Part shown: piece by piece, positions 14,896 to 24,683 of the stretch
Layout: each line of letters opens with the position of its first letter
How positions within the stretch are numbered: position 1 is the stretch's first letter
DNA from: a virus
Length of the DNA: 56,440 nucleotides
Virus record (IMG/VR): IMGVR_UViG_3300020182_000042
Span: 1-56,440 of that record
Reading direction: 5' to 3' (one strand)
Notes under the pieces: model-generated
What the model was told of the DNA's origin: nothing
What the model saw: the letters and a program-made list of their open reading frames with translations, nothing else
Database searches by the model: none
Position numbers and translations under genes: made by a program

Positions 14896-16185
14896 ATGTT
14901 TTTAAAAGAATTTAATAACCAGCCTACAACAAAGATAAACAAACTTAGCACTTTATTATCAAAACAATTTGATATTAGTTTACAAGTTTTTCCATCAAAG
15001 GTAAAGTTAGAAAAACTGCACGAAGCAGCAAATCAAGCATTAATTAAGATACGTGGAAGTTATACAAAATTCCATTTAGAACCTGACTATGCAAAGTTTT
15101 TAGGTTTGCGTGATCTTACTGATACCATGTTATCAGAAGGTATGTATGCAGAATCACCAGCATACGAATCAATGTGCAATGAAGTTAAAGATCGTGTACG
15201 TACTTTAATGGATTCGGGTTGTACTAACGAAGAAGCTGTTTCACAATGCATGAACGAGTATCGTAAAGATGATCGTTTTTGCTACGAAGATGCTGTTATA
15301 CTGCCTGTTGTTGAAATGGCATGCGAAGAATACATGAATAGCTGTTCAGAAAGCAAAGAAGAAATTGAAGGCGCATTAATGGCAGAAGAAACAGATACTG
15401 ATCTTAACAGTTCATTATTTGCTGCGCTTGCTAATGAAGTCGGTGTTGCTACAACTGAACAAGGTTGTTTACGGGCAATTGAAGAAAAGTTAGGGTTGTT
15501 TTCACAAGTCAGCGGTAAGAGCCGTGACAGTGTTGTAGGTTTTCTTAATGGTCTAGATGAAGATGCATTACCAGGTGGTATCCAGATGTTTGGCCGTAAA
15601 GTTGCAGAACAGAACAAGTTTACAGGCGCACGTAAAGATGCTATTGCACACGGCAAAAAAGAATTTGAAGTAGACGGTAAGAAATATGCTGTAACTGGCG
15701 ATACCGAAGACGAAAAGAAACAAGCAAAAGAAAGCATGTTTGATGATTTAATTAACGATATCCTTAATGAAGAAGTTGATGTTGAGCAAGCCGAAGTTGT
15801 TATGGCTGTTCGTGCACTAGCAGATGATATCCAAGATCAAATTGAGCGATTAGGCAGAATGATGAACGAAGACGTTCCTGCTATTGCAGATCAAATGAGA
15901 GCAGAAATGGGCGCATCACAAGCACAACAGTGGGCTGACGCTACTACTGGTACATTAAATGGTTATATGGAAGCAGCAAAAGGCGCTAAGGCAGCAATGG
16001 ATTCTCAAGTAGCTGGTTTAAGCGGCGAAGAGCAAGTTGGTGGTTTAGGCGATACTGGAATGGAAGATCCGGCACTTGGCGGCGATATGGGTATGGATGC
16101 TGAGATGCCTGCTGAAGAGCCAATAGATGACGTACCAGCAGCAGCTGGCCCAGAAGAAGAACCATTAGGCAGAGCTGAAATATAA
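14896..16185 (+). CDS. Head structural/core protein
   Basis: Product of 429 residues beginning MFLKEFNN. It is acidic and helical throughout, with Met/Gly/Pro-rich acidic C-terminus (about 375-429). The segment MFDDLINDILNEEVDVEQAEVVMAVRALADDIQDQIERLGRM near 275-315 is a block I associate with a structural protein conserved in T4-like cyanophages. It could be a scaffold-like or internal protein of the prohead. Coupled by TAATG overlap to the next leader-bearing gene. Confidence 0.65.
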   Translation: MFLKEFNNQPTTKINKLSTLLSKQFDISLQVFPSKVKLEKLHEAANQALIKIRGSYTKFHLEPDYAKFLGLRDLTDTMLSEGMYAESPAYESMCNEVKDRVRTLMDSGCTNEEAVSQCMNEYRKDDRFCYEDAVILPVVEMACEEYMNSCSESKEEIEGALMAEETDTDLNSSLFAALANEVGVATTEQGCLRAIEEKLGLFSQVSGKSRDSVVGFLNGLDEDALPGGIQMFGRKVAEQNKFTGARKDAIAHGKKEFEVDGKKYAVTGDTEDEKKQAKESMFDDLINDILNEEVDVEQAEVVMAVRALADDIQDQIERLGRMMNEDVPAIADQMRAEMGASQAQQWADATTGTLNGYMEAAKGAKAAMDSQVAGLSGEEQVGGLGDTGMEDPALGGDMGMDAEMPAEEPIDDVPAAAGPEEEPLGRAEI

Positions 16186-16523
16186 TGTTAATCAGGGATA
16201 TTCTGTTAACAGAGTCCTATATAGATGACTTAGTAGATGCTGTTAAAGGTCTACTAGTTGCATTTATGAGCGGCGGTGCAAAACAAATCCCCACAACTAA
16301 ATTTAAAAGAATGCTCGCAAAGCAAGGATATGTAGTTTCAACAGACGAAGTAATAGCAGCAGTTGATCAATCAGGTTTTGCAAGCAGCGTAGACAGCGTA
16401 AACATAGTTCCTAAATCAGAATTAGGCGCAGACACAAGCACAGAAGCAGAGCCCACAGTAGATGTGGCAGACATGGCAGGAGATCAAGCCTTGTCAGATA
16501 TTAATGCGGAGTTACCACAATAA
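16185..16523 (+). CDS. Small head protein with targeting-like leader
   Basis: Product of 112 residues beginning MLIRDILLTE then SY, a leader with L-x-E. The middle shows a short basic helix-turn-like region (TKFKRMLAKQGYVVSTDEVIAAV), the tail is acidic. Sits between two structural genes with overlapping starts and stops. Function not known. Confidence 0.65.
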   Translation: MLIRDILLTESYIDDLVDAVKGLLVAFMSGGAKQIPTTKFKRMLAKQGYVVSTDEVIAAVDQSGFASSVDSVNIVPKSELGADTSTEAEPTVDVADMAGDQALSDINAELPQ

Positions 16524-16843
16524 TGGCCAGTGTATTTGTTAATGCTAATCAAGCAAGAAAAGATTCTCGTAACGCCAGTGTTATACACGGCGAAGTACGC
16601 AGTCTAGAAACAACTGTTCTTGTTGCAATCGAACTAGGTGATTTGAACGTAGTGATTGACAATAGCACTACAATGACAACTAGTACTGATTATTATAATG
16701 CATATTATAGCATTACTACTAATGCTACGTTACTAGATCAAATTAATTATGTAAAAAAATATTTTACTGATCTAGGCTATAATGTCCAAATAACAGAAAA
16801 TCCAGTTACAGAAAATACTATTGTCTGGAATATTGCTTGGTAG
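16523..16843 (+). CDS. Virion structural protein
   Basis: Product of 106 residues rich in Asn/Thr/Tyr. The pattern of an N-terminal helix with NxxxARKDSRN, then IELGDLNVVIDNSTTMT, YYNAYYSIT and a final TIVWNIAW strand matches a small protein I associate with the structural module of T4-like marine phages. No enzyme motif. Ends the late operon; an early-type promoter follows at once. Confidence 0.6.
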   Translation: MASVFVNANQARKDSRNASVIHGEVRSLETTVLVAIELGDLNVVIDNSTTMTTSTDYYNAYYSITTNATLLDQINYVKKYFTDLGYNVQITENPVTENTIVWNIAW

Positions 16844-16855
16844 GTAATAAAATAG

Positions 16856-16884
16856 TTGACAAAGTAAACATAACCGTTTATAAT
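16856..16884 (+). promoter_or_regulatory. Sigma-70-type early promoter, start codon 6 nt downstream
   Basis: TTGACA, 17-bp spacer, TATAAT, then six bases and ATG at 16891. The start codon falls where transcription would begin, so the mRNA would be leaderless. Confidence 0.8.
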
Positions 16885-16890
16885 TAGTTC

Positions 16891-17565
16891 ATGCTAGTAA
16901 ACAAATATAACTACCCAAAACTAAAAAGAATCCAACAAGACGGAAGTCGAAAATACACAGATGGCAACAGTATTCCTGTTCCCAGTGTTACTACTGTGTT
17001 GGATAAAACCGCAGATAAAACCCATCTCATAGCCTGGCGCAAACGTGTCGGAGAAGCTGAAGCGAATCGTGTAAGCCAAGAAAGCGCAGGGCTAGGTACA
17101 AAAGTGCACAATGCATTAGAGAAATTTGTACTCAAAGAAGATTGGCAAATCACTGGGAATAACCTGGTTAGCATTATGGCTAAACGAATGGTTAATGATA
17201 TGATTGAGCAAGGACTCAGTCAAGTAGATGAGCTTTGGGGTGTGGAAGTAGGCTTAATTGCTCAAGGATTATACGCAGGCACATCAGATGCTGTGGGTAT
17301 GTTTAACGGCAGGGAAAGCATAGTGGACTTTAAAACTGCTAAAAAGATCAAGCCACGCAAATGGGTTGAGGATTACTTCCTACAAGGCTGTGCTTATGCA
17401 CTAGCACACAATGAAATGTTCGGCAGTAACATACGTCAAGTTGCAATACTAATGGTAGACAGAGAAGGCAGCTATGCAGATTACGTTATAGCAGACGATG
17501 AGTTTGATCACTATGCAAACTTATGGGGAAATCGAGTAACTCAGTTTTATGAAACTAATTCATGA
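16891..17565 (+). CDS. PD-(D/E)XK exonuclease, RecB/MgmE-like
   Basis: Product of 224 residues. PSVTTVLD near residue 25 opens the fold; GTSDAVGMFNGRESIVDFKTAKKIKP near 130-155 has the catalytic Asp...Asp-x-Lys pair; DYFLQGCAYALAHNE near 161-175 is the conserved Q...Y motif IV of RecB/Cas4/MGME1-type nucleases. It would degrade or process DNA ends during phage replication or recombination. It has its own strong early promoter and apparently no untranslated leader. Confidence 0.85.
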   Translation: MLVNKYNYPKLKRIQQDGSRKYTDGNSIPVPSVTTVLDKTADKTHLIAWRKRVGEAEANRVSQESAGLGTKVHNALEKFVLKEDWQITGNNLVSIMAKRMVNDMIEQGLSQVDELWGVEVGLIAQGLYAGTSDAVGMFNGRESIVDFKTAKKIKPRKWVEDYFLQGCAYALAHNEMFGSNIRQVAILMVDREGSYADYVIADDEFDHYANLWGNRVTQFYETNS

Positions 17566-17573
17566 ACTATATA

Positions 17574-17581
17574 GGTAAATA
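17574..17581 (+). promoter_or_regulatory. Late-like promoter GGTAAATA adjoining a start codon
   Basis: GGTAAATA, five bases, then ATG at 17587, the same geometry as at 14020. Two differences from TATAAATA, so moderate. Confidence 0.5.
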
Positions 17582-17586
17582 TACGT

Positions 17587-18795
17587 ATGAGCATTAATAC
17601 AAATATGTCAGGCAAGTGGTTTGACATGAAATACCCTTTAGCGTCAATATCGTGGGATGCAAAAGAATACCAAGCAGCAATGGAAGTGTTATCAGGCAAC
17701 ATGTATACCATGGGGCCTTATACTGAAAAGTTTGAAAAAAACTATGCCGAATGGGCAAATGTAAAATATGCGGTATTCTGTAACAGTGGAAGTTCTGCAA
17801 ATCTTTTAGCATTAGCAGCATGCCTCTATGATCCACGTAACAATATTAGTCCAGGAGACGAAGTATTAGTTCCGGCAATGAGCTGGTCAACTTCGTATGC
17901 TCCAATTATGCAATTAGGGTTAATTCCTAAGTTAGTAGACGTTGATCTATTAGATTTTAACATTTGTCCAGAAGCACTAGTTCAAGCAATAACTCCTAAA
18001 TCTAAAATTGTTCTTGCAGTCAATCTAATAGGTGTTAGTTGCCAGTTTGATAAACTACAGTCAATTTGTGACGAACATGGATTAGTTTTATTAGAAGATA
18101 ATTGTGAAGGCATGGGCGCTACTTATAACGATAAAAAAACTGGTAGTTTTGGTCTTATAAGTGCTCATTCTACCTTCTTTAGTCATCATATGGCTACAAT
18201 GGAAGGCGGTATTTGTTGTACTAATGATGAACTTCTAAGCGAAATATTACGTTCTATTCGATCTCATGGCTGGGTGCGTAATGTAAAAAATCAAGAACTA
18301 TTTTACAAGTATTTCCCTCGTCCTATGAATAATACTCTAGATGAAACCTTTCACTTTGTTCTTCCTGGTTTTAATCTAAGACCAACAGAAATTTCTGCTG
18401 CAATAGGAATAGAGCAAGTTAAAAAACTAGATAAATTTATTGAAACAAGAAAAGCTAATGCCCAATATTTTCAAAAATGTCTAAAAGAAAGTGGCCTGCC
18501 ATTAAAATTACAACACGAACGTGGAGTATCATCTTGGTTTGGGTTTGGATTAGTTGCAACATCTAAAGAACAACGGAACATAATTACAGAACGACTGTTT
18601 AGTACGGGTGTTGATATACGTCCTATTGTTTCAGGAAACATGGCTCGACAGCCTATGTTTAGTCAATATAATGTTGATCCAACAACTTTTAAAAACGCTG
18701 AAGTAATCCATGAATGTGGATTTATGATAGGAAATCATCAGATCGATATAAGTGATATGATCGACTATTTTTTCTCGAGCCTTATGTCTTTATAA
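17587..18795 (+). CDS. DegT/DnrJ/EryC1/StrS-family sugar enzyme, His-type (3-dehydratase-like)
   Basis: Product of 402 residues of the PLP-dependent DegT family: NSGSSANLLALAA (about 60-73) binds the cofactor phosphate, NLIGVSCQFDKL and LLEDNCEGMGA (about 145-180) carry the PLP-ring Asp. In ordinary sugar aminotransferases the next motif holds the PLP Lys; here the segment is FFSHHMATMEGG near residue 198, with His in that position, as in ColD and RfbH-type sugar 3-dehydratases. The RfbH iron-sulfur Cys cluster is not evident, so a ColD-like 3-dehydratase is favoured. Role: altering deoxysugars of the host surface or virion glycans. Probably leaderless late mRNA. Confidence 0.8.
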   Translation: MSINTNMSGKWFDMKYPLASISWDAKEYQAAMEVLSGNMYTMGPYTEKFEKNYAEWANVKYAVFCNSGSSANLLALAACLYDPRNNISPGDEVLVPAMSWSTSYAPIMQLGLIPKLVDVDLLDFNICPEALVQAITPKSKIVLAVNLIGVSCQFDKLQSICDEHGLVLLEDNCEGMGATYNDKKTGSFGLISAHSTFFSHHMATMEGGICCTNDELLSEILRSIRSHGWVRNVKNQELFYKYFPRPMNNTLDETFHFVLPGFNLRPTEISAAIGIEQVKKLDKFIETRKANAQYFQKCLKESGLPLKLQHERGVSSWFGFGLVATSKEQRNIITERLFSTGVDIRPIVSGNMARQPMFSQYNVDPTTFKNAEVIHECGFMIGNHQIDISDMIDYFFSSLMSL

Positions 18796-18810
18796 TATAT
18801 CAGTCAAAGT

Positions 18811-18818
18811 GATAAATA
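18811..18818 (+). promoter_or_regulatory. Late promoter GATAAATACT
   Basis: GATAAATACTGTTA followed by AGGAGAG at 18832-18838, serving the long tail protein gene. Confidence 0.75.
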
Positions 18819-18840
18819 CTGTTAAGAACTCAGGAGAGAC

Positions 18841-21800
18841 TTGACAGTGACCGAAATTAATAACGAAAACAATATTATTATTGCGCGACAGCAGCAACGT
18901 AGGGGACTTAAACAGGATATTCCACAACCATTAAGACCTGGAGAAATTGGGTTCGCGGTTGATAGTCAACAGCTTTTTATTGGTACAGATGATAGATATC
19001 CGTTTTTAACTCCCTACCAAAATTCTTGTGTTTTTGAAACCACAGTTAATGCCAGAGAGCATACTATCAGTATTGCAAATAATCAAATTATTGCATTTAC
19101 TGTGCCATTTATTAAGTATAGCCAAGGACAATTTAATGGAATTACTACAGTAAAACAATGGCAGCCTACTTTTTCTAGAAGCATAATTAGTTCCTCACTA
19201 AATCCTGAATGTAAACATACTAGCTCAGATTTTAATGTTTTTTCAGATTCTGTAACATCAACAGTTTTAGCTAATGCAGCAGTTACGGCTACTGGTGTAA
19301 CCACTATAGAACTTAATGGACTAAATGAGTTAGATCCTACAGGTAATATCAGAGTAGGTGATGTTTTAAATATTACTGATCCTTTATCTGATTCTGCTAA
19401 TATTGTTTCTGTTAACTTTAATGCTGTTACTAATAGATATGAGCTAGTAGTTGATAAGAATGTTGATCTCACATTAGCATCAAATGTAACCATTACAAAA
19501 AGTTCTATTTACAATAACTTTACAAACCAACTGTTCAAAACGTCTGATGTTATTGTTAAGAGAAACGGAATACAACTCTCAGGAGACGAAGATAACACCA
19601 ATCAAGGTGTTCCAGGCCCGCAGTACGAATATACATTTAGTACACCTGATAAAAGCAGTACCGCTGTACAGCAATTAGTCTTGCGTACTAGTCCTAAATC
19701 TAGCGATGAAATAACAGTTGCCTATTATAGCAACACACAAGTTATACAAGCAATAGAAGGTAACCAAGTTACCGGTAATATCTCACCTTATATTAATAAA
19801 ACAAGTTTCTACACAGAATATGATATACCGGAATACAGAAAAATTCCGTTAGAAAATATTCGAGTTAGCACAAGTACTGGTGTAGGATTTATTGCATTTC
19901 AAGATATACATATTGCAAGTATTGCTGATGGATCAAATCTTTCATCCACTACTGGATTAACATTAGGAAATTTATTAATTGCTCGTAACGATGAACAATT
20001 TGATACGTCTAATTGTGCTATAAACTCAAGTAATAGCCAACGATATGATATTGAAGTAGAACCTATTGTAGCAAACAGGTTTTCTCCTATACTAGATACA
20101 TCGGGTGCGTATAGATTTAATAGAGTAAAGTTTGTTAGTTCCGGAAATGAATTTAGATATTTACATGACAACTATTTTAATGTAGTGTCTGTAGATGCAA
20201 TTTTAGGTAAGATGACCGTTGAGTTGCCTTCTAAAAACTTCTCTATGCTAAGAGAATGTAACGTGGAACTAGCAAGTAGTGCTAGGTACTTAAGCAACGG
20301 GTATACAGGAAGCGGAACGGACACAGTAGCAACAATTAAAACAGATTCAGAGGGTATTGAGAAAGACGATTGGCTGAGAATCGTTGATACACTAGCTACA
20401 AATCAACTTCACGACACAGTGTTTTCGGTTTTAGCAGTTAGACCAGGTCAAATAGATGTGCGTGTAACCTCTTCTGGTGTTTATTCAGGAAATGTTGTTC
20501 CAACGTTTAGCCAGAATCACTCAGGCTTATTTTTTACATCACATGGTAGTACCGTATCAGGTATAGATAGCGTAATACAAGTTTACTCAAACAAAAACGA
20601 ACTTACTTCTGAAGTAAGTAACGTTAATGTAACCTCTGTGTCAGCACCATACTCTACAGGATTGAACACTGTTGATAATACAAGGATTACTTCTAATACG
20701 TTTTTCCTAACCAATCAAACAATAGGTGCCTCAGATGGACTTGCAACTGATGGTGAGTATTATGCTGACTTAGCCGATTCGTATACTAACATTGATATTG
20801 TACCTGTATTAGCAATTGATTTACGTGCAAATACTACTCTCGCTGAAGTAACAACAACAGTAAACAGAGAACTTGTATCAACTAAACAATTTCAAGATCC
20901 AGAGCAAATCTTTCCTCAACTGGATTATGCACCACAAACAAATGGCGATTTAAACAGGCTTTACTTAACACAAGATCCAGGATATAGTAGTGTAGGCGTA
21001 GGCGGCTTAGAATTTAGCTTGTATGAGGACAGAGACCGCGATACACTAAGCGTACTGGGTTTTACTGCTGGCACATACGATAGAAATACTAATACAGTAA
21101 AAGCTAAATTTGAAAAATGGTTTAACGAATTGATGTTGGATAGAGATGTTAATCTTTTTAGTTCTGTGTTACTTTGCGGCGATTCTTACAAGGAGTTTCC
21201 TTACACTGAGCTAAATGAAAACAGTCCGTTTTATAATAAAGTTATTTCCAGTACTTTTGGAAATTATAATTTAGTAATTGATGATACTTACAGTGATTTG
21301 TTATTCTGTGACCAGCAAGAAGCATCAAACTTTGCGTTTTTAGCAAATAAAATGTACAGTCGCAGTCTGTTTGATAAATCGAACGATTTCAGAAATGGAG
21401 TAAGGGGCTTACTTAATACACGTAGAAATATAGAAATTACTACTAGAGAGCAAGCCGGTATAGGTTCGCAAATACTAAGTTTCCCAGCTCAAACTCAAGC
21501 GGTTCTACTGAGAACATTGACATATGATAAAGAAGTATTTAGATTACCAATAGCTGTTTACAATTCTCATTCTATTGAATATACAATAAACAGTTTTGGT
21601 TCCACTGCAATTGATACATACAGCAGAGTAGGTTCAATGTTAGTTGTTTCAAACGCTGCAATTAATGATAGTGCAATTAACGACAGGTTCTCAAGTGTTT
21701 GGGTTAAAGTTGATGGAGCGCCTATTGTGGAGCCAAGATTTTATGTTGAGATAGTTGGGTCAGATGTTGTATTCAAGCTCGAACAACAATATAGAGATAT

Positions 21801-21897
21801 CTTAAATCAATTGCCTGGGGACACCCTAGCACACAGCTTTGATGCTGATTTGTTAATGAAGTTTAATATAAAGCGTTGGTCAAGTTACGAAGAATAA
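18841..21897 (+). CDS. Large tail/baseplate structural protein
   Basis: Product of about 1018 residues with a non-ATG start: TTG at 18841 (4 nt after AGGAG) or GTG at 18847 (10 nt after). The N-terminal RRGLKQDIPQPLRPGEIGFAVDSQQLFIG (about 21-48) is the short motif found at the start of many phage tail-fibre and tropism proteins. The rest is beta-rich, Ser/Thr/Asn-rich and lacks enzyme motifs, with a helical DRDTLSVLGF...FEKWFNELMLDRDVNLF segment near 725-770. Likely a baseplate or fibre component. TAATG-coupled to the next gene. Confidence 0.7.
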   Translation: MTVTEINNENNIIIARQQQRRGLKQDIPQPLRPGEIGFAVDSQQLFIGTDDRYPFLTPYQNSCVFETTVNAREHTISIANNQIIAFTVPFIKYSQGQFNGITTVKQWQPTFSRSIISSSLNPECKHTSSDFNVFSDSVTSTVLANAAVTATGVTTIELNGLNELDPTGNIRVGDVLNITDPLSDSANIVSVNFNAVTNRYELVVDKNVDLTLASNVTITKSSIYNNFTNQLFKTSDVIVKRNGIQLSGDEDNTNQGVPGPQYEYTFSTPDKSSTAVQQLVLRTSPKSSDEITVAYYSNTQVIQAIEGNQVTGNISPYINKTSFYTEYDIPEYRKIPLENIRVSTSTGVGFIAFQDIHIASIADGSNLSSTTGLTLGNLLIARNDEQFDTSNCAINSSNSQRYDIEVEPIVANRFSPILDTSGAYRFNRVKFVSSGNEFRYLHDNYFNVVSVDAILGKMTVELPSKNFSMLRECNVELASSARYLSNGYTGSGTDTVATIKTDSEGIEKDDWLRIVDTLATNQLHDTVFSVLAVRPGQIDVRVTSSGVYSGNVVPTFSQNHSGLFFTSHGSTVSGIDSVIQVYSNKNELTSEVSNVNVTSVSAPYSTGLNTVDNTRITSNTFFLTNQTIGASDGLATDGEYYADLADSYTNIDIVPVLAIDLRANTTLAEVTTTVNRELVSTKQFQDPEQIFPQLDYAPQTNGDLNRLYLTQDPGYSSVGVGGLEFSLYEDRDRDTLSVLGFTAGTYDRNTNTVKAKFEKWFNELMLDRDVNLFSSVLLCGDSYKEFPYTELNENSPFYNKVISSTFGNYNLVIDDTYSDLLFCDQQEASNFAFLANKMYSRSLFDKSNDFRNGVRGLLNTRRNIEITTREQAGIGSQILSFPAQTQAVLLRTLTYDKEVFRLPIAVYNSHSIEYTINSFGSTAIDTYSRVGSMLVVSNAAINDSAINDRFSSVWVKVDGAPIVEPRFYVEIVGSDVVFKLEQQYRDILNQLPGDTLAHSFDADLLMKFNIKRWSSYEE

Positions 21898-22334
21898 TGC
21901 TGACCAAACAAGTTAAACCACAACACAGATTAGAAGCATGGAGAAGTTTAAGAAAAAAGTTTACTAGTGAATCTTCTCTAGAACAAGTAGTATCCGCATT
22001 TAATTTCCCCCCTAATAAAATTAGATACATTGACTACTACTCACCTAATAACTGGCCAAATGTTTTTAATATTGTGAATGACGGTATGTTTTGTCAAAGT
22101 GGGAACAGTATTATTTTAGCTGCTACTCTAGTAGACCTAAAAATCATAAACAACGTTAAGGTACAGTTTGATGTGATAAGTAGTCAGTTAGATTCAATAG
22201 AAGGATTAGTATTAAAAGTAGACAAGCAATATTGTAACTTTATTCCTGGACAGGTATCAACAGAAGAAGAAGTACAAAACTACGGTACTATATGTGATTC
22301 ATACATTATAACTGTAGATAAACTCTTTGCTTGA
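21897..22334 (+). CDS. Unassigned late protein
   Basis: Product of 145 residues from the ATG at 21897 that overlaps the previous stop; an extension to 21876 is unnecessary. Not recognised. Mixed alpha/beta with Trp and Tyr in the first third (KIRYIDYYSPNNWPNVFNIV). Probably a tail-associated partner of the large protein it is coupled to. Confidence 0.6.
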   Translation: MLTKQVKPQHRLEAWRSLRKKFTSESSLEQVVSAFNFPPNKIRYIDYYSPNNWPNVFNIVNDGMFCQSGNSIILAATLVDLKIINNVKVQFDVISSQLDSIEGLVLKVDKQYCNFIPGQVSTEEEVQNYGTICDSYIITVDKLFA

Positions 22335-22359
22335 CAAGATAAGTAATACAAGCTATAAT
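22331..22359 (+). promoter_or_regulatory. Sigma-70-type early promoter for the nrd operon
   Basis: TTGACA, 17-bp spacer, TATAAT. The start codon is 26 bp downstream, so this transcript has a leader. The -35 overlaps the preceding stop codon. Confidence 0.8.
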
Positions 22360-22385
22360 AAAAAACTTAAACACAGTAGGTACAC

Positions 22386-24674
22386 ATGTCAAAACCCATT
22401 CTTATTACAAAGAGGAACGGCGATAAAGAGCCGCTGCAATTAGAGAAATTACACAAAGTAGTTTTTCATGCTTGCGAAAATATTACCGGCGTAAGCCCAT
22501 CAGAAGTAGAAATAAAAAGCCATTTACAATTCTATAATGGAATTAAAAGTACTGATATTCAGGAAACACTGATTAAAAGTGCTGCTGACTTAATCACAGA
22601 AGAAACTCCTAACTATCAATACGTTGCTGGTCGTTTAGTAAACTACCATTTGAGGAAGCAGGTATATGGTGTATTTGAGCCTCCTTGTCTGTGCGATATA
22701 ATCCAAAAGAATGTTGACTTAGGATTTTATGATACTGCATTTACAGAAAAATATACTAAAGCAGACATAGATGAACTAAACGATTATATTGATCACGATC
22801 GCGACAATAATCTCACATATGCTGCTATGGAACAGTTTCGTGGTAAGTATCTAGTACAGAATAGAGCAGCCAATATTATTTACGAAACACCACAGGTTGC
22901 ATACATCATGATTGCTGCTACACTGTTTAGTGATTATCCTGCTGATACTAGAATGCAGTATGTAAAAGATTACTATGATGCAATTAGCAACTTTGATATC
23001 AGCCTGCCTACTCCTGTGATGGCAGGTGTGCGTACACCACAAAGACAATTCTCATCCTGTGTACTAATTGAAACGGATGATTCACTGGATAGTATAAATG
23101 CAACAGCAAGCGCAATTGTTAAATATGTTAGTCAAAAAGCTGGAATCGGTATTGGCGCTGGTAGCATCCGTGCTCTTGGTAGTGCTATTCGTAGCGGCGA
23201 TGCTACTCATACTGGCGTTATACCCTTTTATAAACTTTTTCAAAGTGCTGTTAAATCTTGCAGCCAAGGCGGTGTTCGAGGCGGAGCTGCGACACTATAC
23301 TACCCTATATGGCACCTCGAAGTCGAAGACATGCTCGTCCTCAAAAACAACAAGGGCACAGAAGACAATCGTGTAAGGCACATGGATTATGGTGTGCAGT
23401 TCAACAAGCTGATGTATGAGCGCCTACTCACTGGAGGTGATATCACACTGTTCTCACCCCATGATGTTCCTGGATTGTATGAAGCGTTTTACGCAGACCA
23501 AATCCGTTTTAAGGAACTATATGAAGCAGCAGAGCGTAATACTAAGATTCGTAAGAAGACAGTAAAAGCAGTTGACTTGTTTAGTGCATTTGTACAAGAG
23601 CGTAAAGATACTGGGCGCATTTACTTGATGAACGTAGACCATGCAAACACCCACAGCAGTTTCGATGAGACGGTTGCTCCTATTAGAATGAGTAATTTGT
23701 GTACAGAAATTGACTTGCCCACAAAGCCACTGAACGATACAAATGATCCTGAAGGAGAAATTGCACTGTGTACGTTAAGTGCTATTAATTGGGGTACAAT
23801 TAGAACGCCAGCAGGATTTGAACGAGTATGTAACTTAGCAGTACGTGGGTTAGACGCACTATTAGACTACCAAAAGTATCCTGTGTTAGCCGCAGAACTT
23901 GCTACACAAAAACGCCGTCCGCTGGGTATTGGCATTATTAACTTTGCATTCTGGTTAGCAAAGAATGATACTACGTATCAAAATCCTAACTTAGAGTTGG
24001 TGCATGAGTGGGCAGAAGCATGGAGTTATTACTTAATCAAAGCCAGTGCAGATCTTGCAGTGGAAAAAGGTGCATGTCCTGGAACACCAGAAACCAAGTA
24101 TGGACAAGGCATCGTACCCATTGATACTTATAAGTCAGATGTAGACGAATTGGTTAAGCCAAAGTATCTCATGGACTGGAAAGGGTTGCGTAAGCAACTA
24201 AAAGAAACAGGTATCCGTAACAGCACATTAATGGCATTGATGCCAGCAGAAACAAGTGCCCAGATTTCAAACAGCACAAACGGTATTGAACCGCCTAGAA
24301 GTTTTGTAAGTATTAAACAAAGCAAAGATGGTGTACTAAGACAAGTGGTGCCACAATATCACAGACTGAAAAACAAGTATGACTTATTGTGGGATCAGAA
24401 GTCACCCGAAGGTTACTTAAAAATTTGTGCAGTATTACAAAAGTTTATTGATCAGGGTATTAGTGTTAATACCAGTTACAACCCAGAGTTCTTTGAAGAC
24501 GAAAAGGTACCAATGAGCGTTTTATTGCAACACCTGATTATGTTTTATAAGTACGGCGGCAAACAATTATACTATAACAACACCTATGATGGTCAAGGTG
24601 AAATGGAGTTCAAAGACGAACCTCTAGCACCAGGTGAGTTAGATGACGAAGACTGTGAATCGTGCAAAATTTAA
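22386..24674 (+). CDS. nrdA: Ribonucleoside-diphosphate reductase class Ia, alpha subunit
   Basis: Product of 762 residues, the same length as E. coli NrdA. It reduces ribonucleoside diphosphates to deoxy forms in the cytoplasm, with NrdB. An N-terminal ATP-cone (ITKRNGDKEPLQLEKLHKVV) indicates dATP/ATP control. NLCTEIDLPTKP holds the active-site Cys that becomes the thiyl radical, and the C-terminal CESCKI is the mobile redox pair reduced by glutaredoxin, which is encoded two genes on. Complete and intact. First gene of an early operon nrdA-nrdB-glutaredoxin; supplies dNTPs for phage replication. Confidence 0.97.
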   Translation: MSKPILITKRNGDKEPLQLEKLHKVVFHACENITGVSPSEVEIKSHLQFYNGIKSTDIQETLIKSAADLITEETPNYQYVAGRLVNYHLRKQVYGVFEPPCLCDIIQKNVDLGFYDTAFTEKYTKADIDELNDYIDHDRDNNLTYAAMEQFRGKYLVQNRAANIIYETPQVAYIMIAATLFSDYPADTRMQYVKDYYDAISNFDISLPTPVMAGVRTPQRQFSSCVLIETDDSLDSINATASAIVKYVSQKAGIGIGAGSIRALGSAIRSGDATHTGVIPFYKLFQSAVKSCSQGGVRGGAATLYYPIWHLEVEDMLVLKNNKGTEDNRVRHMDYGVQFNKLMYERLLTGGDITLFSPHDVPGLYEAFYADQIRFKELYEAAERNTKIRKKTVKAVDLFSAFVQERKDTGRIYLMNVDHANTHSSFDETVAPIRMSNLCTEIDLPTKPLNDTNDPEGEIALCTLSAINWGTIRTPAGFERVCNLAVRGLDALLDYQKYPVLAAELATQKRRPLGIGIINFAFWLAKNDTTYQNPNLELVHEWAEAWSYYLIKASADLAVEKGACPGTPETKYGQGIVPIDTYKSDVDELVKPKYLMDWKGLRKQLKETGIRNSTLMALMPAETSAQISNSTNGIEPPRSFVSIKQSKDGVLRQVVPQYHRLKNKYDLLWDQKSPEGYLKICAVLQKFIDQGISVNTSYNPEFFEDEKVPMSVLLQHLIMFYKYGGKQLYYNNTYDGQGEMEFKDEPLAPGELDDEDCESCKI

Positions 24675-24683
24675 GGAAAATAT

